Below, piece after piece: positions 36,460 through 46,888 of a DNA stretch of 64,000 nucleotides (within the stretch, counting starts at the first letter, position 1; every line of letters begins with the position of its first letter). The translations under genes and the position numbers were made by a program. The notes below the pieces were generated by a model. It did no database searches. It saw nothing but the letters and a program-made list of their open reading frames with translations, and was not told the DNA's origin. The DNA comes from Pseudacidobacterium ailaaui (GTDB taxonomy: Bacteria > Acidobacteriota > Terriglobia > Terriglobales > Acidobacteriaceae): assembly GCF_000688455.1 (NCBI RefSeq), contig NZ_JIAL01000001.1, positions 124,001 to 188,000 of the forward strand, given 5' to 3'.

Positions 36460-36633
36460 CAGTAGGGGCATTTTCAGTAAAATAGAAGTCAGGCTGAAGC
36501 GGGCGGACCGCTTTCCGGGATCATTCCACACGGCGGCGCAATTCTACTCACCTTCAAAATCAAGTGGAGGGTCAGGAGCACGTCTTGGACGCGAAGGTGA
36601 TTTGCGCGCTCTTTCTTGAAACAGGAACATACG

Positions 36634-38244
36634 ATGATTTCAGTCAACAATGTGACGATGCGCTATGGGTCGAAGGTCCTCTTTGAGGATGTGACCACAA
36701 CCTTTACCCCAGGGCGGCGCTATGGACTTACTGGGCCCAATGGTGCAGGCAAGTCCACTTTTATGAAGATTCTGTCAGGTGAACTGGAGCCGCAAAAGGG
36801 CACAGTGGTACGCCCCAAGAAGATTGGCGTGCTGCGCCAGGACCAATACGCCTTTGATGCCTATCGGGTGATTGACACAGTCATCATGGGCAATCAGGCC
36901 CTTTGGGCAGCAATGGAAGAGCGTGATGCCATCTATTCCAAGCCAGAATTGACCGACGAAGACGGCATGCGCCTCGGCGAGCTTGAAGGAATTGTTGGAG
37001 AAGAGGACGGATACACTGCCGAAAGCGATGCGGCCATTCTGCTTCAAGGGCTGGACATCCCGGATAATCTGCATGAGCGCAAAATGGGCGAATTGCAAGG
37101 CGGGCAGAAGGTCCGAGTGTTGCTGGCGCAGGCCCTGTTTGGCCATCCGCAGGCGCTGCTGCTGGACGAGCCAACAAACCATCTGGACCTGGACTCTATC
37201 CACTGGCTGGTGGATTTCCTGCAAAAATTTGAAGGCACGCTGATTACAATTTCGCACGACCGCCATTTCCTGAACAGCGTCTGCACGCACACGGCAGATA
37301 TTGATTACCAGACCATCATTACGTATACCGGCGGATACGATGACATGGTTCTGGCCAAGACGCAGGTCCGGGCCCGCCTTGAGGCGCAGAATGAGCAACG
37401 TGAAAAGAAAATCGCTCAGTTGAACGAGTTTATTGCGCGCTTCTCTGCAGGAACCCGCTCAAGCCAGGTGACCAGCCGTAAGAAGGAAGTGGAGCGGCTG
37501 CAAACAACGGAATTGGCAAAATCGAATATTCAGCGTCCCTATATCCGCTTTGATCAGGCCCGACCCTCTGGCAAGCATGTACTGGAGATTGAAGGGCTGA
37601 GCAAGAGTTATGGTAGCCAGACAGTCTTTACCGGATTCAGCAGTGCTGTCATGCGGGGTGAGAAGATCTGCCTGATTGGTCGCAACGGTCAGGGGAAGAC
37701 GACCATGCTCAAGTCGCTGCTGGCAAGCGTTCCTGAACTTGCAGAAAAAGACTTCTCTCCTGATGCGGGTGCAGTGAAGTGGGGACACGAGGCGCAGATT
37801 GGATATTTCCCTCAGGACCATGCCGGCGTCATCGAGCATGGTATGACCGTGAACGAATGGCTCCATCAATTCGATCCTAAAGCCACGACGGAAGACATCC
37901 GTGGGATTCTTGGCCAGATGCTCTTTCGCGGTGAGGAGGGGTTGAAGCCCACAGCAGCACTTTCCGGAGGTGAAGCGGCACGGCTTATCTTCTGTAAACT
38001 GATGCTGCAAAAGCCGAACATCCTGGTTCTGGATGAGCCGACGAACCACCTTGACTTGGAATCCATCAATGCATTGAACATTGCCTTGCAGCGCTATGAA
38101 GGAACTGTCCTGCTGGTGACGCACGATCAGGACCTGATCGAGGAAGTAGGCACACGCATATGGCACTTCGAGAACGGAGCGATTGACGACTTCAAAGGAC
38201 CATATGAAGAGTATGTGGCCTCGGCTGCGTCTGCGCGAGGATAG
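36634..38244 (+). CDS. ybiT: ABC-F family ATPase, YbiT-like
   Basis: This soluble protein of 536 residues has two ABC ATPase domains and no membrane domain. Walker A motifs are GPNGAGKSTFMKILSG and GRNGQGKTTMLKSL; the signatures are LQGGQKVRVLLAQAL and LSGGEAARLIFCKL; Walker B motifs are LLLDEPTNHLDLDS and LVLDEPTNHLDLES. The linker between them (EKKIAQLNEFIARFSAG) is the ABC-F P-site tRNA interaction motif. The sequence closely follows E. coli YbiT, a ribosome-associated factor. ATG 36634 with AGGA upstream is preferred to TTG 36616. The 170-base leader has no obvious feature. Confidence 0.93.
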   Translation: MISVNNVTMRYGSKVLFEDVTTTFTPGRRYGLTGPNGAGKSTFMKILSGELEPQKGTVVRPKKIGVLRQDQYAFDAYRVIDTVIMGNQALWAAMEERDAIYSKPELTDEDGMRLGELEGIVGEEDGYTAESDAAILLQGLDIPDNLHERKMGELQGGQKVRVLLAQALFGHPQALLLDEPTNHLDLDSIHWLVDFLQKFEGTLITISHDRHFLNSVCTHTADIDYQTIITYTGGYDDMVLAKTQVRARLEAQNEQREKKIAQLNEFIARFSAGTRSSQVTSRKKEVERLQTTELAKSNIQRPYIRFDQARPSGKHVLEIEGLSKSYGSQTVFTGFSSAVMRGEKICLIGRNGQGKTTMLKSLLASVPELAEKDFSPDAGAVKWGHEAQIGYFPQDHAGVIEHGMTVNEWLHQFDPKATTEDIRGILGQMLFRGEEGLKPTAALSGGEAARLIFCKLMLQKPNILVLDEPTNHLDLESINALNIALQRYEGTVLLVTHDQDLIEEVGTRIWHFENGAIDDFKGPYEEYVASAASARG

Positions 38245-38252
38245 GACAAAGC

Positions 38253-38273
38253 GGTCCCTGCAAGGAAGGGACC
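38253..38273 (+). terminator. Hairpin terminator after the ABC-F gene
   Basis: GGTCCCT (38253-38259) and AGGGACC (38267-38273) form a perfect 7-bp stem with a 7-base loop eight bases after the stop; a pyrimidine-rich but not T-rich stretch follows. It also sits between convergent genes. Confidence 0.5.
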
Positions 38274-38321
38274 ATACCTCTTTCCCTCAGGGCGGGTAGG
38301 AAAGTCAGGCGCTTACACAGA

Positions 38322-38756
38322 TCAGACGCGCCAATGGTCCGGGCGCCAGTGCTTAATTCTTTGTTTGATCTCTTTTGCTTCCAGATGATTTTTGAGGGTC
38401 TCTTCTACCAGAGCGGGAACTTCTTCATCGGAGGCGAAGCGCAGGGCCACGAGTTGACTTTCTCTTAACTCAGGAATCCGCGAGCGTAGAGGCTCTGACA
38501 GAAGTGCAGAAAGCCGCAGACGCTCTTCCAGGCGGATCAGGCGGTCCTGCACCTTCAGCGGGTTGATCCGGACAAGGAAAGCCATGATCAGCAGGGCCAC
38601 GGCCATGATGAGCATCCACACAGCATTAGGATTCGGATGCCTGATGAGTAGAACAAGCGAATAGATCAGGTTAAGAATCAGTACCGGCACAAGGAAATAA
38701 TGAAACGCCGGCTGTATGCGAACGTGGTTGGCGTAAGTTTGCGGTTTCTGGTCCAT
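38322..38756 (-). CDS. DUF6526 family small membrane protein
   Basis: This 144-residue protein starts MDQKPQTYANHVRIQPAFHY, then has two adjacent transmembrane helices (FLVPVLILNLIYSLVLLI; AVWMLIMAVALLIMAFLVRI). A soluble helical C-terminal region contains KVQDRLIRLEERLRLSALL and ends in a basic KQRIKHWRPDHWRV. It matches the DUF6526 pattern; function is unknown. ATG 38756 is preferred to the start four codons upstream. It stands alone next to the degraded island. Confidence 0.8.
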   Translation of the reverse strand: MDQKPQTYANHVRIQPAFHYFLVPVLILNLIYSLVLLIRHPNPNAVWMLIMAVALLIMAFLVRINPLKVQDRLIRLEERLRLSALLSEPLRSRIPELRESQLVALRFASDEEVPALVEETLKNHLEAKEIKQRIKHWRPDHWRV

Positions 38757-38805
38757 CGGACTCCTCATTTTACAGAAATTTCGGCCTTTTCACGTTACAG
38801 GACGT

Positions 38806-39132
38806 TCAAACCTTATACGGTATGCGTATCGGTTTGCGGCGCAAAAACGGCATCACAGCGTGTCCAAGGATGGTGCCGCTGAAAAAGGGTGAGAAATTCT
38901 GCTTGATTGTGACGGCGTTAGCGTAGAACTGCCCATGACTCGGGCTGAAGGTCGATTCCAGGTCCAAAAAATCAGCTGTGCTTCCATCACTGCATCGCGT
39001 GGCGTTTCCGGAGATACCAATCTGGGCTGAACATGTGGTGATCTGCGCCTGGGCTTCGTCTAGATTGCAGTTGGTGTTTGAGGTTTCGTTGTCCGCAACG
39101 AATTGCCAGATGAAAAGCAGCCGGGCAGGCAC
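38806..39132 (-). pseudogene. Short frame, possible 3' remnant of a TadE/TadG-like pilus-type protein
   Basis: This 108-codon frame starts at a GTG directly behind the lipocalin gene stop. Its middle (FVADNETSNTNCNLDEAQAQ; GQFYANAVTIKQNFSPFFSG) resembles the C-terminal part of TadE/TadG-like pseudopilin proteins with a TILGHAVMP segment, but it lacks the N-terminal transmembrane helix and ends in an odd Arg/Pro-rich tail (FLRRKPIRIPYKV). It is most likely a truncated remnant inside a degraded region. The family resemblance is weak. Confidence 0.3.
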
Positions 39133-39135
39133 AAC

Positions 39136-39591
39136 TCAGTAGCGTTCCCAAATGACCGACCAATGCTGACTGGGTTGGGTGGGCCGGATAATCATGTGCC
39201 GTCTGTCCGGAAAATCGTAACGCAGCGTCTCGCTTGTGCCGACGAGCTTCTCCCGGGTCGCCGATCCTTCAATGTGATAAATCAGTTGGTGTTTCCCCTC
39301 GTTAAGATCATAGGTACCAAACGTCGCTTCGTAGCCGTCGTGGACGAACTCATTCTGGAGAGATGTCTGCGGGTACATGAGCTGGACAGCGGCGTGACCG
39401 TCCTTTGTGTAGATCAGGATTCCAGTGGGATCCGGCGCTTCAGAAGGCTTGCCGTCCGGTCCTGGCGACTCAATGCGTACAAGGCGCCAAGTTCCAACGA
39501 CCTTTGGCTGAGCAGGTCGCTGGACGTAAAACAACGTTGCTAGGATGCACGCCAAAAGCAGGGTGATGATTTTCAACGAGAGACGTTTCAT
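39136..39591 (-). CDS. Lipocalin-like domain protein, exported
   Basis: This 151-residue protein has an N-terminal signal or anchor (MKRLSLKIITLLLACILATL). The rest matches the lipocalin-like fold: VVGTWRLVRIESPGPDGKPS (the GxW start), DPTGILIYTKDGHAAVQLMY and the late strand region TLRYDFPDRRHMIIRP. Its function is unknown; small lipophilic ligands or an enzyme-like role have been suggested for relatives. AGGAG precedes the ATG with good spacing and the frame is intact, in contrast to its degraded neighbours. It may be the only surviving cargo gene of the element. Confidence 0.75.
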   Translation of the reverse strand: MKRLSLKIITLLLACILATLFYVQRPAQPKVVGTWRLVRIESPGPDGKPSEAPDPTGILIYTKDGHAAVQLMYPQTSLQNEFVHDGYEATFGTYDLNEGKHQLIYHIEGSATREKLVGTSETLRYDFPDRRHMIIRPTQPSQHWSVIWERY

Positions 39592-39626
39592 CCGCAGAAT
39601 CTCCTAACTTCGAACTGGAATGAGTC

Positions 39627-40903
<1,277 letters not shown>

Positions 40904-40930
<27 letters not shown>

Positions 40931-40965
40931 TTTTAAGGGGATTGTACCCAATCCGTACCCCACTT
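40904..40965. repeat. Short repeats in front of the integrase remnant (probable arm-type or att-region sites)
   Basis: TACCCCACTT occurs at 40923-40932 and 40956-40965, and its reverse complement AAGTGGGGTA at 40904-40913, giving a perfect 10-bp inverted repeat (9-base spacer) and a direct repeat. A second small hairpin, GGATTG-TACC-CAATCC (939-944 and 949-954 within 40900s), lies between. The cluster lies between the integrase N-terminus and tRNA-Gln, where arm-type integrase sites are expected. Confidence 0.55.
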
Positions 40966-41087
40966 TTTTTGTGGCTGCAAACCCACCTTGGCGCACGTTT
41001 GCGAACAAATAATCAATGTAAATTATTGATTGTATTGGTAATTTTGAGTTGCAAGTAAGTTCGGAGAGGTACGGGGAAGTCCGTGAT

Positions 41088-41161
41088 TGGCTGCCCCCCA
41101 GGGATTCGAACCCCGATATGCTGATCCAGAGTCAGCTGTCCTACCATTGAACGAGGGGGCA
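41088..41161 (-). tRNA. tRNA-Gln (anticodon CTG)
   Basis: The minus strand folds into a full cloverleaf of 74 nucleotides with encoded CCA: acceptor TGCCCCC pairs with GGGGGCA, the anticodon stem is GCTGA/TCAGC with loop CTCTGGA (anticodon CTG, reading CAG), and the T arm has GGTTCGAATCC. The discriminator is G. It has its own promoter upstream and is the apparent integration target of the degraded element lying beyond its 3' end. Confidence 0.95.
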
Positions 41162-41190
41162 GTACAGAAAATTTCAGGCTGGCCTTCCTT

Positions 41191-41219
41191 ATAGTAAAGG
41201 CTCCCAGGAATATGGTCAA
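41191..41219 (-). promoter_or_regulatory. Promoter of tRNA-Gln
   Basis: On the minus strand TTGACC (41219-41214) and TACTAT (41196-41191) are separated by exactly 17 bases, and the -10 box ends 29 bases before the mature tRNA 5' end. Both fit a sigma70-type promoter. Confidence 0.65.
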
Positions 41220-41227
41220 CCTGACGA

Positions 41228-41259
41228 CAAGGCCGCAGAGTATGCACCTTGCGGCCTTG
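41228..41259 (-). terminator. Hairpin behind korB
   Basis: CAAGGCCGCA (41228-41237) and TGCGGCCTTG (41250-41259) form a perfect 10-bp stem with a 12-base loop. It lies 20 bases after the korB stop and before the tRNA promoter. It lacks a long T-run but separates the two units well. Confidence 0.6.
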
Positions 41260-41279
41260 CCTCTTTCACATCTTGGGAA

Positions 41280-42326
41280 TTACTTCAGCTTTGCCATGAT
41301 CTCATCGAGCACCTGCTTCGAGGGACGCACGCGCTCCTGCGGAAGCGTGCCCAGCGGCTCATCTACCAGATTCAGCAAATCGGTGAAGCTTGGTTTCTGA
41401 GTGTCAATGTAAAAGACACCGGTCAGGACCTCGCCCCGAGCACTGGCTTCCATGAGCGCTTTTACGGCAGCAACGCGGTCGGTCGGATTGTAGTCCTCGT
41501 GCAGCTTGCGCAGCCGCAGATGCGAGCCATCGTGCATCGTCACGTCGTAGGTCGAGCCTGCATCGTAATCAATGCTGATGTCCTCAAAGTGCGGGACAAA
41601 GCCTACTTCGCTGATGGCCTCCTCATGCTCCTGCATGTACTTGTAGCTCTTGGTTGATCCTTCGTGATCGTTGAAGGTCACGCAGGGCGAGATGACATCG
41701 AGCATCACCGTGCCTTTATGCGCGATGGCCGCCTTTAGCATTGCCAGGAGCTGCTTTTTGTCCCCAGAAAACGACCGTCCCACAAAGGTCGCACCGAGCT
41801 GGATAGCAAGGGCGCAGGTGTCAATGGCAGGAAGGTCGTTGATGACTCCCGTCTTCAGCTTTGAGCCAATATCTGCAGTCGCTGAGAACTGGCCTTTTGT
41901 CAGACCATATACGCCGTTATTCTCAATGATGTAAATGAGCGGCAAGTTGCGACGTAGCAGATGCACGAACTGTCCCATGCCGATGGAGGCGGTATCGCCA
42001 TCGCCGGAAACACCAAGTGCCAGCATCGTCTTGTTTGCCAACAGTGCACCCGTGGCCACTGAAGGCATCCGTCCGTGCACGCTGTTGAAGCTGTGCGCAC
42101 GGGAAAGAAAATAAGCCGGGCTTTTAGAGGAGCAGCCAATGCCAGAAAGCTTCATCACACGCTCAGGCTGGACGCCCATTTCATACATCGCGTCAACGAT
42201 GCGTTCAGAGATAGCGTTATGTCCGCATCCGGCGCAGAGCGTGGTCTTGCCGCCGCGATATTCAAGGATGGGCAACCCGAGGCGGTTCACTTTTGGTGCG
42301 GGGGCTGGTGTTGCTGTTGTTGCCAT
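41280..42326 (-). CDS. korB: 2-oxoacid:ferredoxin oxidoreductase, beta subunit
   Basis: This 348-residue thiamine-diphosphate subunit has LEYRGGKTTLCAGCGHNAIS with the Cys motif, GIGCSSKSPAYF, the TPP/Mg2+ motif GDGDTASIGMGQFVH...NNGVYGLTKGQ and the ISPCVTFNDHEGSTK segment. With KorA it oxidises 2-oxoglutarate (or another 2-oxoacid) to the acyl-CoA and reduces ferredoxin. ATG 42326 begins the family N-terminus; the longer open frame is unsupported. It lies four bases behind korA. Confidence 0.93.
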   Translation of the reverse strand: MATTATPAPAPKVNRLGLPILEYRGGKTTLCAGCGHNAISERIVDAMYEMGVQPERVMKLSGIGCSSKSPAYFLSRAHSFNSVHGRMPSVATGALLANKTMLALGVSGDGDTASIGMGQFVHLLRRNLPLIYIIENNGVYGLTKGQFSATADIGSKLKTGVINDLPAIDTCALAIQLGATFVGRSFSGDKKQLLAMLKAAIAHKGTVMLDVISPCVTFNDHEGSTKSYKYMQEHEEAISEVGFVPHFEDISIDYDAGSTYDVTMHDGSHLRLRKLHEDYNPTDRVAAVKALMEASARGEVLTGVFYIDTQKPSFTDLLNLVDEPLGTLPQERVRPSKQVLDEIMAKLK

Positions 42327-42330
42327 GGTT

Positions 42331-44181
42331 TTAGATTCCCTCCTGCAGCACGAATTCATCGGTGATGGAACGCGCATCAATCGGCAGACCATTAAAATGC
42401 CGGATTGAACGCAGTTTGACCGCATCTTCCGCAGGCAGATCGAGCTTGAGAAGGCCCAGCATCTGAGCGTCGCGGTTCTGTTCCACGATGTACACACGGT
42501 CGTGGGAGGCAACAAACTCGTGGATTTCTCTGGTGAAAGGAAAGGCGCGAATGCGAAGATAATCCGTCTCTACACCATATTCAGTGCGGAGCTGGTCACG
42601 GCTTTCCAGAACAGCGAAATCCGAGGTGCCATATGCAATGATGCCAACCTTCGACTTCCCTGTTTGCACAATTACAGGAGGAGGGACGTGGGCCCGTGCT
42701 GTCTCAAACTTACGGTTCAGGCGCTCCATCAGGTTCTGATAGTCGTCCGGACGCTCGGTGTAAAGGGCCTTTTCGTTATGTCCGCTGCCGCGAGTAAAGT
42801 AAGCGGCTTTGGGATGGTCTGTGCCAGGAAGGGTACGGTATGGAATGCCGTCTCCATCCACGTCCTTATAGCGGGCAAATTCGCCCAGACGCTTCAGGTC
42901 CTCCGCTGTGAGCACCTTCCCACGGTTCATGGGCTTTTCCGGATACTCAAACGGATCTGACATCCAGTTGTTCATACCGAGGTCAAGATCACTGACGACG
43001 AAGACTGGTGTCTGGAATTGTTCGGCCAGATCGAAGGCGGCAATGGAGAAGTCAAAGCACTCTTTTACGCTGCCGGGAATCAGCATCAAGTGCTTGGTAT
43101 CCCCATGCGAGAGATAGGCAATCGAAAGGATATCTCCCTGTGCTGTGCGCGTAGGCAACCCCGTCGAAGGCCCGACACGCTGAATGTCAAAGATGACTCC
43201 AGGCAGCTCAGCGAAGTAACCGAGCCCGGCAAATTCTGCCATCAAGGAAATGCCAGGGCCGGAAGTCGCCGTCATCGAACGTGCGCCAGCCCATCCCGCG
43301 CCCAGTACCATACCAACTGCGGCCAGTTCATCTTCTGCCTGGACAACAGCGAATGAAGCCTTACCATCGGGCTCAACACGATATTTCTTCAGGTAGTCAA
43401 TTAACTGCTCGACCACAGAAGAAGAAGGTGTAATTGGGTACCAGGTGACAACAGTCACCCCGGCGAACATTGCGCCCAAAGCCGCGGCAGCATTGCCATC
43501 AATGATGATCTTACCGTCTGTCTCATGCATGCGCTCGAAAACAAACGGGTCCTGCTTGGTAATGGACTGCGCGGCGTAGTCAAAACCGGCGCGAACAGCC
43601 GCCAGGTTCAGATCGGCGGCCTTCTGCTTTTTGGCAAATTGGCGGCGGAGGGCGGTTTCAACCGCTTGCATATCGAGAGAAAGCAATTGCGCCACTACGC
43701 CAACATAAATCATGTTCTTGACCAGCTTGCGCAGGCGTGCTTCAGGACATACAGCGGCTGTGAGTTTGTCAAAGGGAACGGGGTAACAGACGACGTCTTC
43801 GCGGTATTGTTTGAGGTCCAGCGCCTCTTCGTAAATCGCTACTGCTCCGGCCGGCAAAGAAAGAACATCTTCCTTGGCTGTCTCCGGATTCATCGCAACC
43901 AGGATGTCAATTTCTTTTTTGCGGGCGATGTAACCATATCTGCTGGCGCGAATGGTGTACCAGGTAGGCAGTCCGGCAATGTTCGACGGGAAAAGGTTCT
44001 TGCCGCTTACAGGAATGCCCATAGCAAAGATGCTTCTGAGCAGAACACTGTTTGCCGACTGCGAACCAGAACCGTTGACCGTTGCTACCTGGATGCTGAA
44101 ATCATTGACGATACGCTTGGAAGCGTCACGCGTGAGTGCGCTGGCGGCCTGTTGGCCTAGCGCAACATCTCCTGTCGCCAT
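42331..44181 (-). CDS. korA: 2-oxoacid:ferredoxin oxidoreductase, fused gamma-alpha subunit
   Basis: In this 616-residue protein residues about 25-205 are the gamma domain (VATVNGSGSQSANSVLLRSI), joined to the alpha pyrimidine-binding domain starting near IDGNAAAALGAMFAGVTVVT and WYPITPSSSVVEQL; TSGPGISLMAEFAGLGYFAE and the C-terminal domain II (VGIIAYGTSDFAVLES) follow. The gamma-alpha order is the KorA/OorA arrangement of Actinobacteria and Acidobacteria. It forms a tight operon with korB. The minus-strand TATAAT at 44241-44236 may be its -10 box. Confidence 0.93.
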   Translation of the reverse strand: MATGDVALGQQAASALTRDASKRIVNDFSIQVATVNGSGSQSANSVLLRSIFAMGIPVSGKNLFPSNIAGLPTWYTIRASRYGYIARKKEIDILVAMNPETAKEDVLSLPAGAVAIYEEALDLKQYREDVVCYPVPFDKLTAAVCPEARLRKLVKNMIYVGVVAQLLSLDMQAVETALRRQFAKKQKAADLNLAAVRAGFDYAAQSITKQDPFVFERMHETDGKIIIDGNAAAALGAMFAGVTVVTWYPITPSSSVVEQLIDYLKKYRVEPDGKASFAVVQAEDELAAVGMVLGAGWAGARSMTATSGPGISLMAEFAGLGYFAELPGVIFDIQRVGPSTGLPTRTAQGDILSIAYLSHGDTKHLMLIPGSVKECFDFSIAAFDLAEQFQTPVFVVSDLDLGMNNWMSDPFEYPEKPMNRGKVLTAEDLKRLGEFARYKDVDGDGIPYRTLPGTDHPKAAYFTRGSGHNEKALYTERPDDYQNLMERLNRKFETARAHVPPPVIVQTGKSKVGIIAYGTSDFAVLESRDQLRTEYGVETDYLRIRAFPFTREIHEFVASHDRVYIVEQNRDAQMLGLLKLDLPAEDAVKLRSIRHFNGLPIDARSITDEFVLQEGI

Positions 44182-44251
44182 TGGGCGAAGTTCCCTTCAA
44201 TGTGAAAGTGGAAAGATACAAATCTTTCACATTTCATTATAGACGGCATAA

Positions 44252-44273
44252 ACAGGAATGGATGCTTTCCTGT
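44252..44273 (-). terminator. Hairpin between ftsK and korA
   Basis: ACAGGAA (44252-44258) and TTCCTGT (44267-44273) form a 7-bp stem with an 8-base loop in the 150-base gap behind ftsK. On the minus strand it is followed by TTTAT. It could be the ftsK terminator or lie in the korA promoter; no further feature is seen in the gap. Confidence 0.35.
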
Positions 44274-44331
44274 CTCTCAATGGGAGATTTTGCATTTTAG
44301 TGGCAAAAAACAGAGCGTGAACGGAAGATTT

Positions 44332-46725
44332 TTAGTCGCGCATGGCCTGTTCTACTTCACTTAGCCAATCCGGCGGCTTGAGGATTTCGCGGGGTTTAGA
44401 CCCCTCTGCCGGACCGACAATTCCGTCCCGCTCCATCATGTCAATCAGGTGCGCTGCCCGGCCGTACCCGATACGAAGGCGACGCTGGAGCAGAGAGGTC
44501 GAGGCCTTACCAAACTCCAGTACCAGCCGGACAGCATCCTCGTAAAGCTCGTCATTTGCATCTGTGCCATCGTCCTGCAGGTCAGGATCGCGGCCCTTCT
44601 CATCCTTGGGTGATTCCAAAAAGCCCTGCACATACTCAGCTTCGCCCTGCTTCTTCCAGAACTCGGTAACGGCAGAGATCTCCTTTTCCGTGACAAAGGG
44701 CGCATGGACCCGCTGTAAACGAGAAGTCCCTGGCGGTAGAAAGAGCATATCTCCCCGTCCCAGCAGGGATTCAGCGCCATTGGAATCCAGAATTGTGCGG
44801 GAATCCACCTTGGTCGCCAGACGGAAGGACATGCGTGTGGGGACATTGGCTTTAATGAGACCAGTGATCACGTCAACGGAAGGCCGTTGTGTCGCCAGTA
44901 CCAGATGGATTCCAACCGCGCGGGCCATCTGGGCCAGACGAGTAATGGATTCTTCTACATTGGCCTTGTCGAGCATCATTAAATCTGCCAGCTCATCAAT
45001 GATGATGACAATGTAAGGCAGTGGCTTCTCTTCGGTCTCGTTGTCAAAGAGACTCGGGGTCCCATTTTCAAACAGCCTGTTGTACTGGTCAATATTGCGT
45101 ACGCTGCGTGAAGCGAGCAGCTTGAGCCGCCGTTCCATCTCGCGGACAGCGTTGCGCAGGGCATTGGCCGCAAGTTTGGGCTCAGTAATGATCGGCGTAA
45201 AGAGGTGGGGAATCCCCTCATACATCCCGAGCTCTACCCGTTTGGGGTCCACCAGAATCATGCGCACCTGTTCCGGTGTGGCTTTATAAAGCACGGACAT
45301 AATCATGGCATTGATGGCCACGGATTTGCCGCTTCCAGTGGACCCTGCAATCAGGACATGCGGCATGGTGGCAAGGTCGGCAACAACAATGCGACCGTTG
45401 ATGTCCTTCCCCATAGCCAGTGTGAGCTTGCTTTTGGAAAGAGCAAAGTTTTCGGCCTCAATGACATCCCGCAGCCAGATGGTTTCCCGCTCGCGGTTCG
45501 GCACCTGAATACCTACTGTGCTCTTCCCTGCCATGCGCTCAATCAGAATGCTTTCAGCACGCATGGCAAGACAGAGGTCGTCTGCAAGACCCGTGACTCT
45601 GCTGTACTTTACGCCCGCTTCCGGCTTGAACTCAAAAGTAGTCACCACGGGACCGGGGTTGATCTGCGTTATCTGCCCGTGGACCTCGAATTCGGCGCAT
45701 TTTTCCACCAGCACACGGGCTTCTTCGCGCAGTTCGTCTTCGCGAACAACCTGTGTTTCCTCACTCCGGTGCAGCAATGTACTTGGGGGCAGGCGATATC
45801 CATTGTGCGATTTAGGAGTGACTGTTACCTTATGGACATCTGCATCAGCCCGTTCTTTGACGGCAATTTCCGGTTCTGGATTCGCATCGGGCACTGTCGC
45901 GCGAGGCATTTGCTCCCAGACGCTTTTTTGCAAAGGTGCAGGTTCGTCGGCCATCTCAGCAAAGCCCGCCGTGCGACGCTCGGGGCCTGTTTCTTCGACG
46001 GAGACAGCGGGCCTATCCTTCTGGATAGCTTTCATGCCTTTCGCAGCCTCTTTCTCCCGACGTCTGGATTCCTCTGTGGCCTTTCTTTGCTGGCGGAGCC
46101 GGAGGCGCGCTTGCCGCCAGTTCGCAACGCGGTCACGCCATGCCATGAAAAATGCGAGCCGTACGGAAACCCATTCGCGCGCGGAGCTAAGGCTGAAGGC
46201 CGTGGACAGGTAAATCGCCATGGCCACCATGGCGATGGTGAAGATGCACGCCCCGGGGTAATTCAGATAATGAACCAACGTATCGGCAACCAGAAGCCCA
46301 GTCAGGCCCTCCAAAGGCAGCCCATGCAAAAACCTGGGATGGCCTGGCACCAGTCCAAAAAGCGCGGGAAGAAACAGCAAAATGAGGACTGCACCCACAA
46401 ACTTGACCCACCAAGGACCAAGGGGCAGAGAGCGTATCCAGGTCCAGCCGATGGCTACCATCAGCAAAGGCACACAGAAGGCGGCAGCGCCTTCCATTTG
46501 CAGCAAAAGATCACTGATGTAAGAGCCCACCAGACCCGTCCAGTTTTGCGGACGGGCGGCAGGACTGCCAACCATCGTGTTCCAGGAAGGGTCCGTCGGA
46601 TGGTAGGAAATGAGTGCCAGAAGAAGGAGGCCCGAGGCCACAAGCACCATCAACCCGATCATTTCGTTCAGGCGGCGGTTGCGCGTCGGTGTCAAAACGA
46701 GTTTCAGGGGCTTCATTGGAGACAC
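44332..46725 (-). CDS. ftsK: FtsK/SpoIIIE family DNA translocase
   Basis: This 797-residue protein has four N-terminal transmembrane helices (for example MIGLMVLVASGLLLLALISY), then a basic/acidic linker of about 150 residues, the alpha-beta motor with Walker A IAGSTGSGKSVAINAMI, Walker B PYIVIIIDELADLMM and a C-terminal winged-helix gamma domain (LLQRRLRIGYGRAAHLIDMM) that reads KOPS DNA sites. It moves chromosome ends and dimers at the division septum. The first in-frame start is GTG 46725 and an ATG lies three codons later; neither has a strong ribosome-binding site. Confidence 0.95.
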   Translation of the reverse strand: MSPMKPLKLVLTPTRNRRLNEMIGLMVLVASGLLLLALISYHPTDPSWNTMVGSPAARPQNWTGLVGSYISDLLLQMEGAAAFCVPLLMVAIGWTWIRSLPLGPWWVKFVGAVLILLFLPALFGLVPGHPRFLHGLPLEGLTGLLVADTLVHYLNYPGACIFTIAMVAMAIYLSTAFSLSSAREWVSVRLAFFMAWRDRVANWRQARLRLRQQRKATEESRRREKEAAKGMKAIQKDRPAVSVEETGPERRTAGFAEMADEPAPLQKSVWEQMPRATVPDANPEPEIAVKERADADVHKVTVTPKSHNGYRLPPSTLLHRSEETQVVREDELREEARVLVEKCAEFEVHGQITQINPGPVVTTFEFKPEAGVKYSRVTGLADDLCLAMRAESILIERMAGKSTVGIQVPNRERETIWLRDVIEAENFALSKSKLTLAMGKDINGRIVVADLATMPHVLIAGSTGSGKSVAINAMIMSVLYKATPEQVRMILVDPKRVELGMYEGIPHLFTPIITEPKLAANALRNAVREMERRLKLLASRSVRNIDQYNRLFENGTPSLFDNETEEKPLPYIVIIIDELADLMMLDKANVEESITRLAQMARAVGIHLVLATQRPSVDVITGLIKANVPTRMSFRLATKVDSRTILDSNGAESLLGRGDMLFLPPGTSRLQRVHAPFVTEKEISAVTEFWKKQGEAEYVQGFLESPKDEKGRDPDLQDDGTDANDELYEDAVRLVLEFGKASTSLLQRRLRIGYGRAAHLIDMMERDGIVGPAEGSKPREILKPPDWLSEVEQAMRD

Positions 46726-46888
46726 TGGTATCTGTCGGTTCTAACCCCAGAGCAGTTACATTATCCCAGACAGAGAAGCCTGCTTGCTGTGAAAAGTTGA
46801 AGGGGGAACCCAGTTGAGCAGGATGCCCCCGTTTGCCATGCAAGAAAGCGCCCCGTTTCGGAACCAGCCCGGGATCCTTGCTTCCAGT

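Noticed and set aside
45205-46800. Open frame of about 531 codons on the plus strand opposite ftsK
   Set aside because: It is antisense to a complete FtsK; its composition is low-complexity His/Arg/Gln and no family is seen.
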